Positions 28,660 through 36,709 of a stretch of DNA of 64,000 nt are shown here, one piece after another. The position numbers and the translations under genes are program-made. Source of the DNA: Leptolyngbya sp. FACHB-261 (GTDB taxonomy: Bacteria; Cyanobacteriota; Cyanobacteriia; FACHB-261). The stretch spans positions 1-64,000 of the forward strand of contig NZ_JACJPL010000001.1 in NCBI RefSeq assembly GCF_014696065.1. The letters are read 5' to 3'. The notes under the pieces are model-generated. The model did no database searches. It was not told the origin of the DNA and saw only the letters and a list, made by a program, of their open reading frames with translations. Position 1 is the first letter of the stretch. Every line of letters starts with the position of its first letter.

Positions 28660-29796
28660 ATGACTGACAAAAATTTAAGTATTACCGTCAATGGTCTAGA
28701 GTTTGATAATCCCTTTGTGATTGCCTCCGGTCCCCCTGGCACCAATGGCCATGTGATTGCCAAAGCATTTGATGCGGGTTGGGGAGGCGTAATTGCCAAA
28801 ACGATTGCCCTAGAAAGCGACAAAGTTGTTAATGTCATTCCTCGCTATGGCAAATTACGAGCTGCCGAGAGCGGCGAAATCATCGGTTTTGAAAACATTG
28901 AACTCATTTCTGATCGTTCATTTGAGGTCTGGCTAGAGGAGTTTCGGGACCTCAAACGGCAGTACCCCAACAAGATTTTAATCGCCTCGATTATGGAGGA
29001 ATATCGCAAAGAAGCCTGGCAGGAAATTGTCACTCGGGTGCAGGCAACCGGAGTCGATGCTTTAGAACTAAATCTCTCCTGCCCTCACGGGATGCCAGAG
29101 CGCAAAATGGGGGCGGCCGTTGGTCAAGATTGCAGCATCACCGAGGAAGTGTGCAGTTGGGTCAAGGAAGTCGCAACCATTCCTACCTGGGCCAAGATGA
29201 CCCCCAACATTACCGACATTACCCAACCGGCCCGCGTTGCTATCGACCAAGGCATCGACGGCATCTCAGCAATCAACACCATCCTCAGCATCATCAGTAT
29301 TAACCTTAAAACTCTACGTCCTGAACCCTGTGTCAAAGGCTGGACGGTTCCCGGTGGCTATTCCTCCCAGGCAGTGCGCCCCATTGCTTTGCGTATGGTT
29401 ATGGAATTGGCGCGGAGTCTACCAAACATTCCAATCTCGGCCATTGGCGGCATTCACCAGGGCGCAGACGCCATTCAATTCATGCTGTTAGGCGCATCAA
29501 CGGTGCAGGTTTGTACTGGTGTTATGCTCAAGAACTACGACATGGTGGCAGAACTCCAGGAAACTCTGGCTGCCTTTATGAGCGAGCACCAGTTTGAGTC
29601 AGTGCGCGACTTCATCGGCCTATCGCTGCCCTACTTCAGTACCCACGCCGATCTCGTAGACCGCATGCTCAGCTCCCGTTCTCGCACCACCGCTCAGAGC
29701 CGCGATGATGATTGGGCAGCCCAGCCGATCACAAGCCTGACCCATGAACTGACAACTACAGAATCCGAGCAGCCCACCGCAGTTGCACCCCTTTAG
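28660..29796 (+). CDS. preA: PreA-like dihydropyrimidine/dihydroorotate dehydrogenase family protein
   Basis: A 378-residue FMN TIM-barrel flavoprotein. FVIASGPPGTNG, GWGGVIAKTI, LELNLSCPHGMPER (catalytic Cys and substrate loop), WAKMTPNITDI and SAIGGIHQGADAIQFMLLGA match the PreA subunit of NAD-dependent dihydropyrimidine dehydrogenase. The C-terminal iron-sulfur extension of classical PreA is absent: no CxxC cluster follows the barrel, and the last 50 residues are Thr/Ser/Gln-rich. No PreT partner is adjacent. Electron delivery is therefore unclear, and the substrate may differ from uracil or thymine. Confidence 0.82.
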   Translation: MTDKNLSITVNGLEFDNPFVIASGPPGTNGHVIAKAFDAGWGGVIAKTIALESDKVVNVIPRYGKLRAAESGEIIGFENIELISDRSFEVWLEEFRDLKRQYPNKILIASIMEEYRKEAWQEIVTRVQATGVDALELNLSCPHGMPERKMGAAVGQDCSITEEVCSWVKEVATIPTWAKMTPNITDITQPARVAIDQGIDGISAINTILSIISINLKTLRPEPCVKGWTVPGGYSSQAVRPIALRMVMELARSLPNIPISAIGGIHQGADAIQFMLLGASTVQVCTGVMLKNYDMVAELQETLAAFMSEHQFESVRDFIGLSLPYFSTHADLVDRMLSSRSRTTAQSRDDDWAAQPITSLTHELTTTESEQPTAVAPL

Positions 29797-29853
29797 TCAA
29801 TAGCCTGCTAAAAGCTGCGAATTCTACTTACAGTCGTCACTCAGACTCTTAAA

Positions 29854-29884
29854 GCCCCCATCCAAGCCTTGGGGGCTAGTTTTT
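29854..29884 (+). terminator. rho-independent terminator
   Basis: GCCCCCA pairs with TGGGGGC around a short loop (TCCAAGCCT) and is followed by TAGTTTTT. It lies about 60 bp after the PreA-like stop. The remaining 240 bp to sdaA holds no gene; a TTGACA hexamer at about 30033 may be part of the sdaA promoter. Confidence 0.85.
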
Positions 29885-30124
29885 GGGCTAAAAACTCGTG
29901 TCAATTCTAGGTTCAGTGCTGCGTCAATCTAAAGAATTCTCAAGTCTAAGGTGCAACCAATGACTTGCCAAACTAGGCTGCACAAGGGGCTCAGACCTTC
30001 TAAGCTTCAGGCCATCGACTGATAGGTATTGGTTGACAAAGATAGCATAGAGGCAAGCAAAAACAGATTCAAACCTTAATCGTGCTTAATCATAAAACTC
30101 AATTAAAAGTTCAGGGTCCTAAAA

Positions 30125-31498
30125 ATGGTGATCAGTGTTTTCGAACTTTTCAAAATTGGTATCGGTCCTTCTAGTTCTCACACCGTAGGCCCCATGCGCG
30201 CCGCCCGGCAATTTGTGGTCGAGTTGCAAGATAAAGGGCTCTTGAGTCAAACCCAGACCGTCAAAGTAGAACTCTTCGGCTCACTGGGAGCGACAGGCAA
30301 AGGTCACGGCAGTGACAAAGCTGTACTATTGGGCTTAGAAGGTGAAATTCCAGACCAAATCGACCCAGCCATCATCGACGCCTGCTTAACGCGAATTCGC
30401 ACCCAAGGCCAGCTATTTTTACTCGGCCAGCACCCAATTCACTTCTCTGAGTCAGAACATCTCCATTTTTACTGGAAGGCTCTTCCTTTTCACCCCAATG
30501 GCATTCGTTTTTACGCTTTCAATACGGCTAATGAGGAACTCCAGAGCGCAACTTATTATTCAATTGGTGGCGGCTTTATTGTCCAAGAAGAGACTAGAAG
30601 TCAGCCAGCCCCAACAAAGCTGATCTCTGTCCCTTATCCCTTTTGCAGTGCCGCTCAACTGCTCGAATTTTGTCAAACTCATCACTTATCCATCAGCCAA
30701 TTAATCTGGGCTAATGAAACCTGTTGGCGCTCTGAAACAGACATCCGCCAAGGGCTATTGCACATCTGGGATGTGATGCAAGCCTGTGTTCACAATGGCT
30801 GTCACCACGAGGGCATTTTACCGGGCAGCCTGAAAGTCAAACGCCGTGCCCCTGAGCTCTACCGCCAGTTAGTTAGCCAGGTAGAATCTAGCCCCACCGA
30901 CTCCCTCAGCATTCTCGATTGGGTGAATCTCTACGCGATTGCGGTCAATGAGGAAAACGCAGCCGGTGGACGGGTTGTGACGGCACCCACCAATGGCGCA
31001 GCAGGCATTATCCCTGCCGTTCTGCACTACTTTGCCCGCTTTTGTCCCCATTCAAACCCCGAACAAATTATCAAGTTCTTCCTGACTGCTGGCGCGATTG
31101 GCACGCTGTACAAAGAAAATGCTTCGATTTCAGGTGCCGATGTCGGTTGCCAGGGAGAAGTTGGCGTGGCCTGTTCTATGGCAGCGGGAGCTTTGGCCGA
31201 GGTTCTAGGCGGCACGCCGCAGCAAGTTGAAAATGCCGCTGAAATCGCTATGGAGCACCACTTGGGCATGACCTGCGATCCCGTGGGTGGCCTAGTGCAG
31301 ATTCCTTGCATTGAACGCAACGCTATGGGCGCAGTTAAAGCAATTAACGCCGCTCGTATTGCGCTACGGGGCGATGGCCGTCACTTTGTTTCTCTCGATA
31401 AAGTCATCAAAACTATGCGCATGACCGGCGCTGATATGCACAGCAAATACAAAGAAACGGCGCGGGGAGGGCTGGCCGTTAATGTCATCGAATGTTAG
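30125..31498 (+). CDS. sdaA: L-serine ammonia-lyase (serine dehydratase), iron-sulfur type
   Basis: A 457-residue single-chain enzyme converting L-serine to pyruvate and ammonia with a [4Fe-4S] cluster. The beta-domain start [21 protein letters not shown] and [20 protein letters not shown] are characteristic. The alpha domain carries [22 protein letters not shown] and, toward the C-terminus, cluster-region cysteines in [37 protein letters not shown]. Length and fused alpha/beta order match the common type. The ATG at 30125 is supported by the conserved N-terminus. Confidence 0.95.
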   Translation: MVISVFELFKIGIGPSSSHTVGPMRAARQFVVELQDKGLLSQTQTVKVELFGSLGATGKGHGSDKAVLLGLEGEIPDQIDPAIIDACLTRIRTQGQLFLLGQHPIHFSESEHLHFYWKALPFHPNGIRFYAFNTANEELQSATYYSIGGGFIVQEETRSQPAPTKLISVPYPFCSAAQLLEFCQTHHLSISQLIWANETCWRSETDIRQGLLHIWDVMQACVHNGCHHEGILPGSLKVKRRAPELYRQLVSQVESSPTDSLSILDWVNLYAIAVNEENAAGGRVVTAPTNGAAGIIPAVLHYFARFCPHSNPEQIIKFFLTAGAIGTLYKENASISGADVGCQGEVGVACSMAAGALAEVLGGTPQQVENAAEIAMEHHLGMTCDPVGGLVQIPCIERNAMGAVKAINAARIALRGDGRHFVSLDKVIKTMRMTGADMHSKYKETARGGLAVNVIEC

Positions 31499-31632
31499 TC
31501 AGAGCAACGCGTTATACATAGGGCAACGCCTGCCTTGCCCCTACCGTGGGTGCGGGCTATTGCCCAGCCTAAATTTGAAATTTAATCCTGACCCACTTGC
31601 CAGATAAAGCCAGCTTCGGTATTCTTTGTTTT

Positions 31633-31785
31633 CAGCCACCCACGGCTAACGTCTAGGTAGGGCGCTTGGAACACCCTGCCTAGACTGACCCCTAGACCAT
31701 GTCAACGGTCTAGGAGCTAAAGGTAGTCTATCTGACTATCTGACCCCCTGGGCCGTGGTCGAAGGGGCTGTGGGTGGCTAACAGA
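31633..31785. other. multi-branched folded element bounded by an inverted repeat
   Basis: An imperfect outer inverted repeat (AGCCACCCACGGC near 31634, GCTGTGGGTGGCT near 31768) encloses two further stems: GTCTAGGTAGGG with CCCTGCCTAGAC (31651-31685) and the perfect CCTAGACC/GGTCTAGG (31690-31713), plus a CCCCCTGGGC...GAAGGGGC pairing at the right. The layout looks like a structured RNA or a short non-autonomous mobile element. It ends about 80 bp before the small ORF at 31868. No known RNA family was recognised. Confidence 0.45.
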
Positions 31786-31867
31786 CAGTCTTTTGCTTGA
31801 AAGCTTTTACACAAGCTTTGGCGGGCTGGTCTGTTCTTTTCACCCACCCATATTTCCAGGAATTCCC

Positions 31868-32083
31868 ATGCGTACGACCACGTTCGGCACGCTCCCCATT
31901 GGAGCAACCTTTTACTATTTGGGCCATGCAGCAATCAAACTCGTCAGCGGTGGCCTGAACACCCCTGGCAAATTTAAAGGGCTCCACGAATCCGACCACC
32001 CAGGTTGGAACATCTACAACGGCGATGCTGTAATTGCCGCTCAACTACCAGATCCCAACCGAGAGCCATCCTCCCCAAATTGA
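31868..32083 (+). CDS. small conserved-looking protein of unknown function
   Basis: 71 residues from the ATG at 31868: MRTTTFGTLPIGATFYYLG, then HAAIKLVSGGLNTPGKFKGL and a Pro-rich tail. The TFGTLPIGATF start resembles short proteins seen in cyanobacteria and phages whose N-terminus reads as a beta-rich module; I cannot name the family. No signal peptide. The folded element at 31633-31785 is immediately upstream and may be its leader. Confidence 0.5.
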   Translation: MRTTTFGTLPIGATFYYLGHAAIKLVSGGLNTPGKFKGLHESDHPGWNIYNGDAVIAAQLPDPNREPSSPN

Positions 32084-32149
32084 AACCCTAGACAAGGCAA
32101 AGCCTGCCTTTAGAAACTACAAAGGCGGGCTCAACTGTGCTTCTAAAAT

Positions 32150-32548
32150 TCAAGCTTTGGCACTCGGCTTCGTGCTCTGGCCCTCTGGCGTCTCAGCTTT
32201 GGTTCTGGGTTTAGAGCGACGGCGGATATGCTCACTCTTACGCACACCTCCAGCCATTTCGTATTGAACGCTATCTTTGCCGTATGTGAAAGCAACCCCA
32301 ATCAGCATCTTCTCTGACATATCACCCAGAGTTTTCTCTAACTCAGCCATCTCTGTTTTGACCGAGTCAATGATCGCGATTGTGGTGTTGTAAATTTCAA
32401 TTTTTTCGCGCAAATCTGCAATCGTGCCGCTGAAGTTGCTGAGGCTCAGCGAGCCGCCAAAATCCAGCGCAGGACTAATTGCCTTAAGCCCAGAAGCCCG
32501 TTTCATCGCATTTTCCAAAACCCTCGTCGTCGATTTCTTGCGTCCCAT
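32150..32548 (-). CDS. conserved cyanobacterial protein of unknown function
   Basis: A 132-residue basic protein. Conserved-looking parts are the start GRKKSTTRVLENAMKRASGL, the central coiled-coil-like IADLREKIEIYNTTIAIID and the patch MLIGVAFTYGKDSVQYEMAG, followed by GGVRKSEHIRR and a Lys/Arg/Pro-rich tail. I recall similar proteins in many filamentous cyanobacteria, without a function. The tail could contact nucleic acid. It converges on the small ORF at 31868 with a 66-bp gap. Confidence 0.65.
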   Translation of the reverse strand: MGRKKSTTRVLENAMKRASGLKAISPALDFGGSLSLSNFSGTIADLREKIEIYNTTIAIIDSVKTEMAELEKTLGDMSEKMLIGVAFTYGKDSVQYEMAGGVRKSEHIRRRSKPRTKAETPEGQSTKPSAKA

Positions 32549-32738
32549 CTCTCGGTACCTAACTCATTCAAGAACTAGTCCAGGATGAACTATTTCCCTA
32601 GCACAACACCTCAGAAAAACTCAGGAAAATTTTCCCGCTTCCCTCCGTAATCCCCGAAGCCTCCTCCGTGTGTTTGCCAGGTTCCACTGCAAATTTTCTT
32701 AATACAAACTTGCACAGCTACCCTCCAGCAAGCAGTCT

Positions 32739-32927
32739 CAGTCACCCAGTTCAGATCATCAGTCACCAAACTCAGATCATCTGTTACCCAGTCCAGATCA
32801 TCTGTCACCACAAACCTGGTGACTTATACCGCCAACCGGGTGACAGTCACCACCAATCCTGTGACAGCTACACAGTTCAGGGTGACAGTCACCACACATT
32901 GCGCAACAGTCACTCAATCACTTCTGG
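32739..32927. repeat. nine tandem degenerate 21-bp repeats
   Basis: Nine consecutive units of exactly 21 bp, typified by CAGTCACCCAGTTCAGATCAT, CAGTCACCAAACTCAGATCAT and CTGTTACCCAGTCCAGATCAT. The later units share CAGTCACC and end in GTGA, making GGTGACAGTCACC palindromes at their junctions. The array ends 67 bp before the Uma2 start. Because 21 is divisible by three, several frames read as heptapeptides (SHxxQII on plus, VTDDLxW on minus), but no frame has a good start or family match. The rest of 32549-32994 shows nothing else. Confidence 0.75.
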
Positions 32928-32994
32928 CGCAGGAAACCACAATTGAACCCGGATAATAGAGGAGTGCTTACTTGCAAGCGAGAGGCGGGTGAAG

Positions 32995-33555
32995 ATGACG
33001 CTGCAATTACTCAGGCGAAAATTCACAGTCGAGCAATATCACCGCATCGCCGAAGCAGGAGTCTTAACCGAGGACGAACGGGTAGAACTGATTCGGGGAG
33101 AAATTCTGGAAATGTCGCCAATTGGCAGACGACATGCCGCTTGCGTGAATCGACTAGTCAGCCTATTTGCCCAACGCCTAGCCGACCAGGCAGTTCTTTC
33201 TCCCCAAAATCCAGTTGAACTTAACAATACTTCCGAGCCTCAGCCAGACCTAGCTCTGCTACAACCTCGCCCAGATTTCTACGAATCAGGACATCCAAAA
33301 CCAGCAGATATCTTCCTGCTCACAGAAGTAGCAGACACCACAGCCAAAGCCGACCGAGAGCTAAAAATTCCTCTCTACGTTGAAGCTAGTATTGCTGAAG
33401 TCTGGCTAATAGATATTACTGGGCAGTGTATCGAGGTCTATCGCCAACCATCACCCACTGGCTACCAGAGCGTAGAGAAATTTCAACGAGGCCAGACCCT
33501 TTTGGTTCAAGCGTTTCCTGACGTCAGGATGCTAGTGGATGAAGTGCTGGGATAA
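32995..33555 (+). CDS. Uma2 family endonuclease-like protein (DUF820)
   Basis: A 186-residue PD-(D/E)xK-fold protein of the Uma2/DUF820 family, greatly expanded in cyanobacteria. The family start FTVEQYHRIAEAGVLTEDERVEL and LIRGEILEMSPIGRRHA are clear. Nuclease-like residues appear in PQPDLALLQPR (Asp), LLTEVADTT (Glu) and DRELKIPLY (Lys), and the C-terminal EVWLIDITGQCIEVYR is typical. The ATG at 32995 follows AGAGGCGGGTGAAG; GTG at 32989 is the alternative. Function is unproven; many copies are thought to be mobile or regulatory. Confidence 0.9.
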   Translation: MTLQLLRRKFTVEQYHRIAEAGVLTEDERVELIRGEILEMSPIGRRHAACVNRLVSLFAQRLADQAVLSPQNPVELNNTSEPQPDLALLQPRPDFYESGHPKPADIFLLTEVADTTAKADRELKIPLYVEASIAEVWLIDITGQCIEVYRQPSPTGYQSVEKFQRGQTLLVQAFPDVRMLVDEVLG

Positions 33556-33617
33556 ATGCACTCTTCAGGAGCAGCTTGTGCTTATCTCATGGTTCTTGAG
33601 TTCAGCTCTATTGGGCT

Positions 33618-33649
33618 GCACCCTGATCTAACGGTGTAAATCAGGGTGC
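33618..33649. other. perfect 10-bp stem-loop after Uma2
   Basis: GCACCCTGAT pairs perfectly with ATCAGGGTGC around a 12-nt loop. It lies about 60 bp after the Uma2 stop and could terminate transcription or protect the 3' end, but no T-run follows. Confidence 0.5.
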
Positions 33650-33787
33650 CTGCGTCTTCACAACCCTACTCGGAGATCCCGTGAGGCTGCTGCATCTGAT
33701 TTGTTAGCCTAAAAATGAACTTCATAGTGGCGCCTCCTCACAGAAGCCTGTTATAACTGGGAGAACGTACTCAGGGCTACCTCACTC

Positions 33788-34147
33788 ATGCTGGAAACTG
33801 AACTAGCTGTGGCGACGGTCAAGATTGTACTAGATGTTCTAGACAAAGTCACAGGGGGAGCTTTAGAGGAAGTTGGCACACAACTCCTCCAATATTTGAA
33901 AACCAAACTTCAAGGAACCTTGAAGCTAGATAAGGTCAGAGAAGATCCAGCACTACTAAGAGCAACCGTTTTAGACAGAGCCTTAGAAGACAAAAGATTT
34001 AAAAGTGATCTGGAACAGCTCGTATTAAAATTTCAAAAACTAGAAAGCAATACCGCAAAAACTATTCAGAATAATCAGTCTGGAGTTAACATCAATGCTG
34101 AAAACAGCAATGTTGTAGGACAACAGTTTTTTCGTAACCAACAATAA
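33788..34147 (+). CDS. N-terminal part of an apparently frameshifted effector-like protein
   Basis: 119 residues: an N-terminal helical domain (LAVATVKIVLDVLDKV, LLQYLKTKLQGTLKLD, LVLKFQKLESNT) followed by the Asn/Gln-rich NNQSGVNINAENSNVVGQQFF. Such short helical domains ending in an NNxxGxN...VVGQ motif are common in front of effector or membrane modules in cyanobacterial NLR-like proteins. The frame ends at 34147, but a T6 run at 34127-34132 would, with one T fewer, join it to the frame running on to 35513. I think the two parts belong to one gene, about 575 residues long when joined. Start: ATG at 33788. Confidence 0.6.
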   Translation: MLETELAVATVKIVLDVLDKVTGGALEEVGTQLLQYLKTKLQGTLKLDKVREDPALLRATVLDRALEDKRFKSDLEQLVLKFQKLESNTAKTIQNNQSGVNINAENSNVVGQQFFRNQQ

Positions 34148-34313
34148 CTACCACACTCTGCGCAATGAAGATTTAGAACCTCTTAGTTTAGCGGGCAAAC
34201 TTCTTAGCTACTTCAAGGTTCTAATCTTTTTAATATCAGCACTTACTTTCTGGTTCCTCTTTGGCTGGTTTGCCGATTACTCATTTCCTTACGGTGAAGC
34301 AATTCAACTGATT

Positions 34314-35513
34314 TTGTGTTGCTTTAAAGGAACTGTTGCAGCCAGAGTCAATAGTCTACAGAAACAACTACAGGACGCCGAACTCCTATTAAAGGCAAAG
34401 AATTCAAAACAGCAAGTAGAAAGGTTAAATAATCTTGATTCCAAAGCATGGTTGTATTTGGAGATTTTGGGGGGTCTAGGCAATCAAAAGGCTACTAGTC
34501 ATGAGCGGATTGCAAAGACAATAGAAGCTTTGAGGCAAAAAAGGCTTGACATCAAAGATGAGTTAGAACCACGAAAACCAGAAAAATATCGTACATTAGA
34601 GAAATTACAGACTAAAGCAAAGGAGTTCTTTGCATTTCTACCTTTGCTGCAAGCTCAGAGGGATTTTGAACGAATTGAGAAAATCTTAAGCGAATTGATT
34701 TTGTATACCAAGAGTGGCCAGCCTTCAGAGACAATCATTGAAAATATGCTTGAAGAATTATCCTTTAAAGTCGCCAGGAACTCTAATAAAATTAGTCCTA
34801 CTAGGCTAAGTCTCGTCTATAGAATTCAGGAATTGCTGTATTCGATATCTCAAAAAGAAGTTTCCAATCTTAGCAAGTCTGAGTTGAACAAGCTTAATGA
34901 AGATATACTCAATGAAATAATATCTCAAAGAGACATTTTATCTAAGGAATTCAATAAATTATTAAGAGAGAAGCATGCAAAACAACAAGAGTTAGAAGAA
35001 TACTCTGAAAACCTAAAAGGATTGAATCAAGCCATTGCTGAACTCGAAGCAGAGATACTAGAGCTTCGTGAAGGAATCAAACAACGTGCCCAATCAGATC
35101 GAGTTAAACAAGGTCAAATCAATAGTCTAAATAGCAGCTTGAATGAGTCAAATAGAAAATTACTTGAATTGCAGGACCAGAAGAAATCTTGGATTAATAA
35201 AGAGAACAACTTGCTTCAGAAGATTGATCAGCAGAACAATGAAATCTCCCAACTGACTAGTCAACTTAAAAAGTATTCTCGAATAAGAGTCCTAGAAGGG
35301 GAATATATTGGAAATTTAAGCAACAAAAATAGCAAATATCACTTCAATGGAAGATGTCCAGATTGGAAGATGCTGGTGGGGGAGTATGTATTGAAGCTAG
35401 ATGATTCACGAGAAATCCTAAGCAGTAGTAACCCTACTATTTTCTTGAGAGAAGGGCTAGGAGAATGCGAAGTATGCTCAGGAAAAAGAAACTCGAGAAG
35501 ACGAATACCATGA
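34314..35513 (+). CDS. coiled-coil membrane protein with C-terminal zinc-ribbon-like domain (frame open from 34119)
   Basis: The first standard start codon is a TTG at 34314, giving 399 residues, but the same frame is open back to 34119. The extra part encodes a transmembrane helix (FKVLIFLISALTFWFLFGWF) that clearly belongs to the protein, so the true N-terminus is probably the gene at 33788 read through a +1 shift at T6. After the membrane helix come about 300 residues of charged coiled coil. The last 70 residues, GEYIGNLSNKNSKYHFNGRC ... GECEVCSGKR, resemble the Ada-type metal-binding module seen at the ends of nuclease and competence proteins. Function unknown; A/T-rich codons suggest acquired DNA. 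Confidence 0.65.
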   Translation: MCCFKGTVAARVNSLQKQLQDAELLLKAKNSKQQVERLNNLDSKAWLYLEILGGLGNQKATSHERIAKTIEALRQKRLDIKDELEPRKPEKYRTLEKLQTKAKEFFAFLPLLQAQRDFERIEKILSELILYTKSGQPSETIIENMLEELSFKVARNSNKISPTRLSLVYRIQELLYSISQKEVSNLSKSELNKLNEDILNEIISQRDILSKEFNKLLREKHAKQQELEEYSENLKGLNQAIAELEAEILELREGIKQRAQSDRVKQGQINSLNSSLNESNRKLLELQDQKKSWINKENNLLQKIDQQNNEISQLTSQLKKYSRIRVLEGEYIGNLSNKNSKYHFNGRCPDWKMLVGEYVLKLDDSREILSSSNPTIFLREGLGECEVCSGKRNSRRRIP

Positions 35514-35616
35514 AGCGAGCAGTTTTTAAAGTTTGCTTTCCCTAAAATAGTCTCTAATTCAACCTCAAATACTGACAAACAGGCTGAGCGCAATGTCTCA
35601 ACTGAGGAGTAAAGTA

Positions 35617-35719
35617 GGCTAACGGCACAGTTAAGCGGTAGCAGATAACCTTGAACTAAATATCAAGACCTGTCAGATGTCCCCTCTAGCGAGTTTATGG
35701 GCAGACAGAACTGTTAGGC
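35617..35719 (-). repeat. attC-like integron recombination site C (degenerate)
   Basis: On the minus strand the site starts with GCCTAAC (R'') and ends with CCGCTTAACTGTGCCGTTAGCC-type sequence (L' plus R' GTTAGCC), 103 bp overall. The R boxes match the attC consensus; the right arm is close to the classic form, while the left L box pairs only partly. It lies 94 bp after the stop of the minus-strand ORF ending at 35813, the position expected for its cassette attC. A palindromic AGCTAGGTAGGC/GCCCACCTAGCT stem (35755-35782) lies between them. Confidence 0.55.
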
Positions 35720-35812
35720 TGCGACTAGCGCATTGAAGCAAAAGCCTAAATTTTAGCTAGGTGGGCAATGCCTACCTAGCTATTCAAAAGCAGAACAAGT
35801 TATTCGAAATAT

Positions 35813-36100
35813 TTAGTCAAGAACAGGTGAGAGTTGTCCCTCGTCGGTACAAAGGCAGTAATGAACACTTACTGTAACTTCCCTGTCTCCTTGTGGAACA
35901 CGGCATGTACCTGTATTGAAGCCATCAATCTGATACCCAGGACGATTGCCTTCTCCACCAGAACAAACCATGTATGGATTTCCATTCCCGGACCAAGTGC
36001 CTATTTGCACAGGCTTGAGAGGCGGAAGACCGGAACGCGACTTTCTGTAAGTTTCTGTACATCCATCACCCGGTGCAGCTTTAATCCAGTAAGTTGCCAT
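35813..36100 (-). CDS. cassette-encoded ORFan, Cys/Gly-rich
   Basis: 95 residues with a GGAG ribosome binding site six bases before the ATG (ATGGCAACTTACTGG...). The protein is rich in Gly, Pro and Cys (five Cys: GDGCTETY, MVCSGGEG, GTCRVPQG, YCLCTDEG), aromatic and without helices obvious by eye, suggesting a small beta-rich, possibly metal- or disulfide-stabilised fold. No signal peptide. It matches no family I know. Its setting between attC-like sites suggests a gene cassette. Confidence 0.55.
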   Translation of the reverse strand: MATYWIKAAPGDGCTETYRKSRSGLPPLKPVQIGTWSGNGNPYMVCSGGEGNRPGYQIDGFNTGTCRVPQGDREVTVSVHYCLCTDEGQLSPVLD

Positions 36101-36161
36101 GTTTAGCTCCGTATCATAAATTTGTGAACTCGAAGTCTAGCTTGACGCTAAACACTTGTAG

Positions 36162-36225
36162 ACACGATCCATAACGCCACCAAATGAGACAGCAACATTG
36201 CAGCCGCTTAGGATTGGCGTCACCC
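36162..36225 (-). repeat. possible decayed attC-like hairpin
   Basis: Just after the ORF ending at 36250, TGACGCCA pairs with TGGCGTTA around AATCCTAAGCGGCTGC...CATTTGG. It has an AAGCGG L-type core and ends GTTATGG, which only loosely fits an R' box, and no R'' box is found. It could be a decayed attC or an unrelated hairpin. Confidence 0.25.
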
Positions 36226-36249
36226 ACCTTAACATCAACCAAGAATAAA

Positions 36250-36555
36250 TCACGAATAATTTAGTGATCCAGACCACGGCAAATTGCCATTATAGTCTGC
36301 CGCTACGTGTATTCCCTCTACAGTGCTTCCAGTATCAGAGATGACCCCGTGATAGAAAATCTTTGCACCGTTTGATGCTTTGGTTCTCTCAACAAACATT
36401 CTGTTTTCGGTAAAAACAATTAACATGTCATCGCCATAGTAATGCTCCCACCTTTGCTCATCTTGCCCTATGCTATTGTCGCTTCGAGTCCAAGTACCTC
36501 TATGGACCGCACCTTCTACAGTTTGAATGTTTGTACAAGTTCTCGGATCTGTCAT
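36250..36555 (-). CDS. cassette-encoded ORFan, lipocalin-like strand pattern
   Basis: 101 residues from the ATG at 36555, which has an excellent GGAGG ribosome binding site six bases upstream. An in-frame ATG at 36609, 14 bp inside the cassette boundary, lacks one. The sequence (VEGAVHRGTWTRSDN, QRWEHYYGDDMLIVFTENRMF, VERTKASNGAKIFYHGVI) alternates short strands and turns, consistent with a small beta-barrel, but I know no family. No signal peptide or membrane segment. Confidence 0.55.
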   Translation of the reverse strand: MTDPRTCTNIQTVEGAVHRGTWTRSDNSIGQDEQRWEHYYGDDMLIVFTENRMFVERTKASNGAKIFYHGVISDTGSTVEGIHVAADYNGNLPWSGSLNYS

Positions 36556-36622
36556 TTTGCCTCCAAACGGACAATAGTTTTTAGGTGAATAGTACTGGCT
36601 CAAAGACATTGAAGTATAATCA

Positions 36623-36709
36623 GGCTAACAACTGCGTTTAGCGGATGCAAGTAACATTAAACTAATCATTAAAAATTTTCTTCATTCCGCTGCAACGCAC
36701 TTGTTAGGC
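36623..36709 (-). repeat. attC integron recombination site A
   Basis: Best of the three sites. On the minus strand the left arm is GCCTAACAAGTGCGTTGCAG plus CGGA; the right arm is TCCGCTAAACGCAGTTG plus TTAGCC. Folded, the arms match in about 20 of 23 positions with one extra unpaired base, just as attC sites fold on the bottom strand: R'' GCCTAAC, L'' TGCAGCGGA, a variable A/T-rich terminal loop, L' TCCGCTAAA and R' GTTAGCC. Total 87 bp. The next cassette ORF begins just downstream. Confidence 0.75.

Noticed and set aside
32611-32811. Minus-strand ORF reading as VTDDLxW heptads
   Set aside because: It is produced by the 21-bp repeat period; several other frames are also open across the array and no start signal is present.
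33618-33710. Possible plus-strand attC after Uma2 (ATCTAAC ... GTTAGCC)
   Set aside because: The heptamers fit, but the arms do not pair as an attC; the sequence instead forms a perfect 10-bp stem-loop that explains the left heptamer region.
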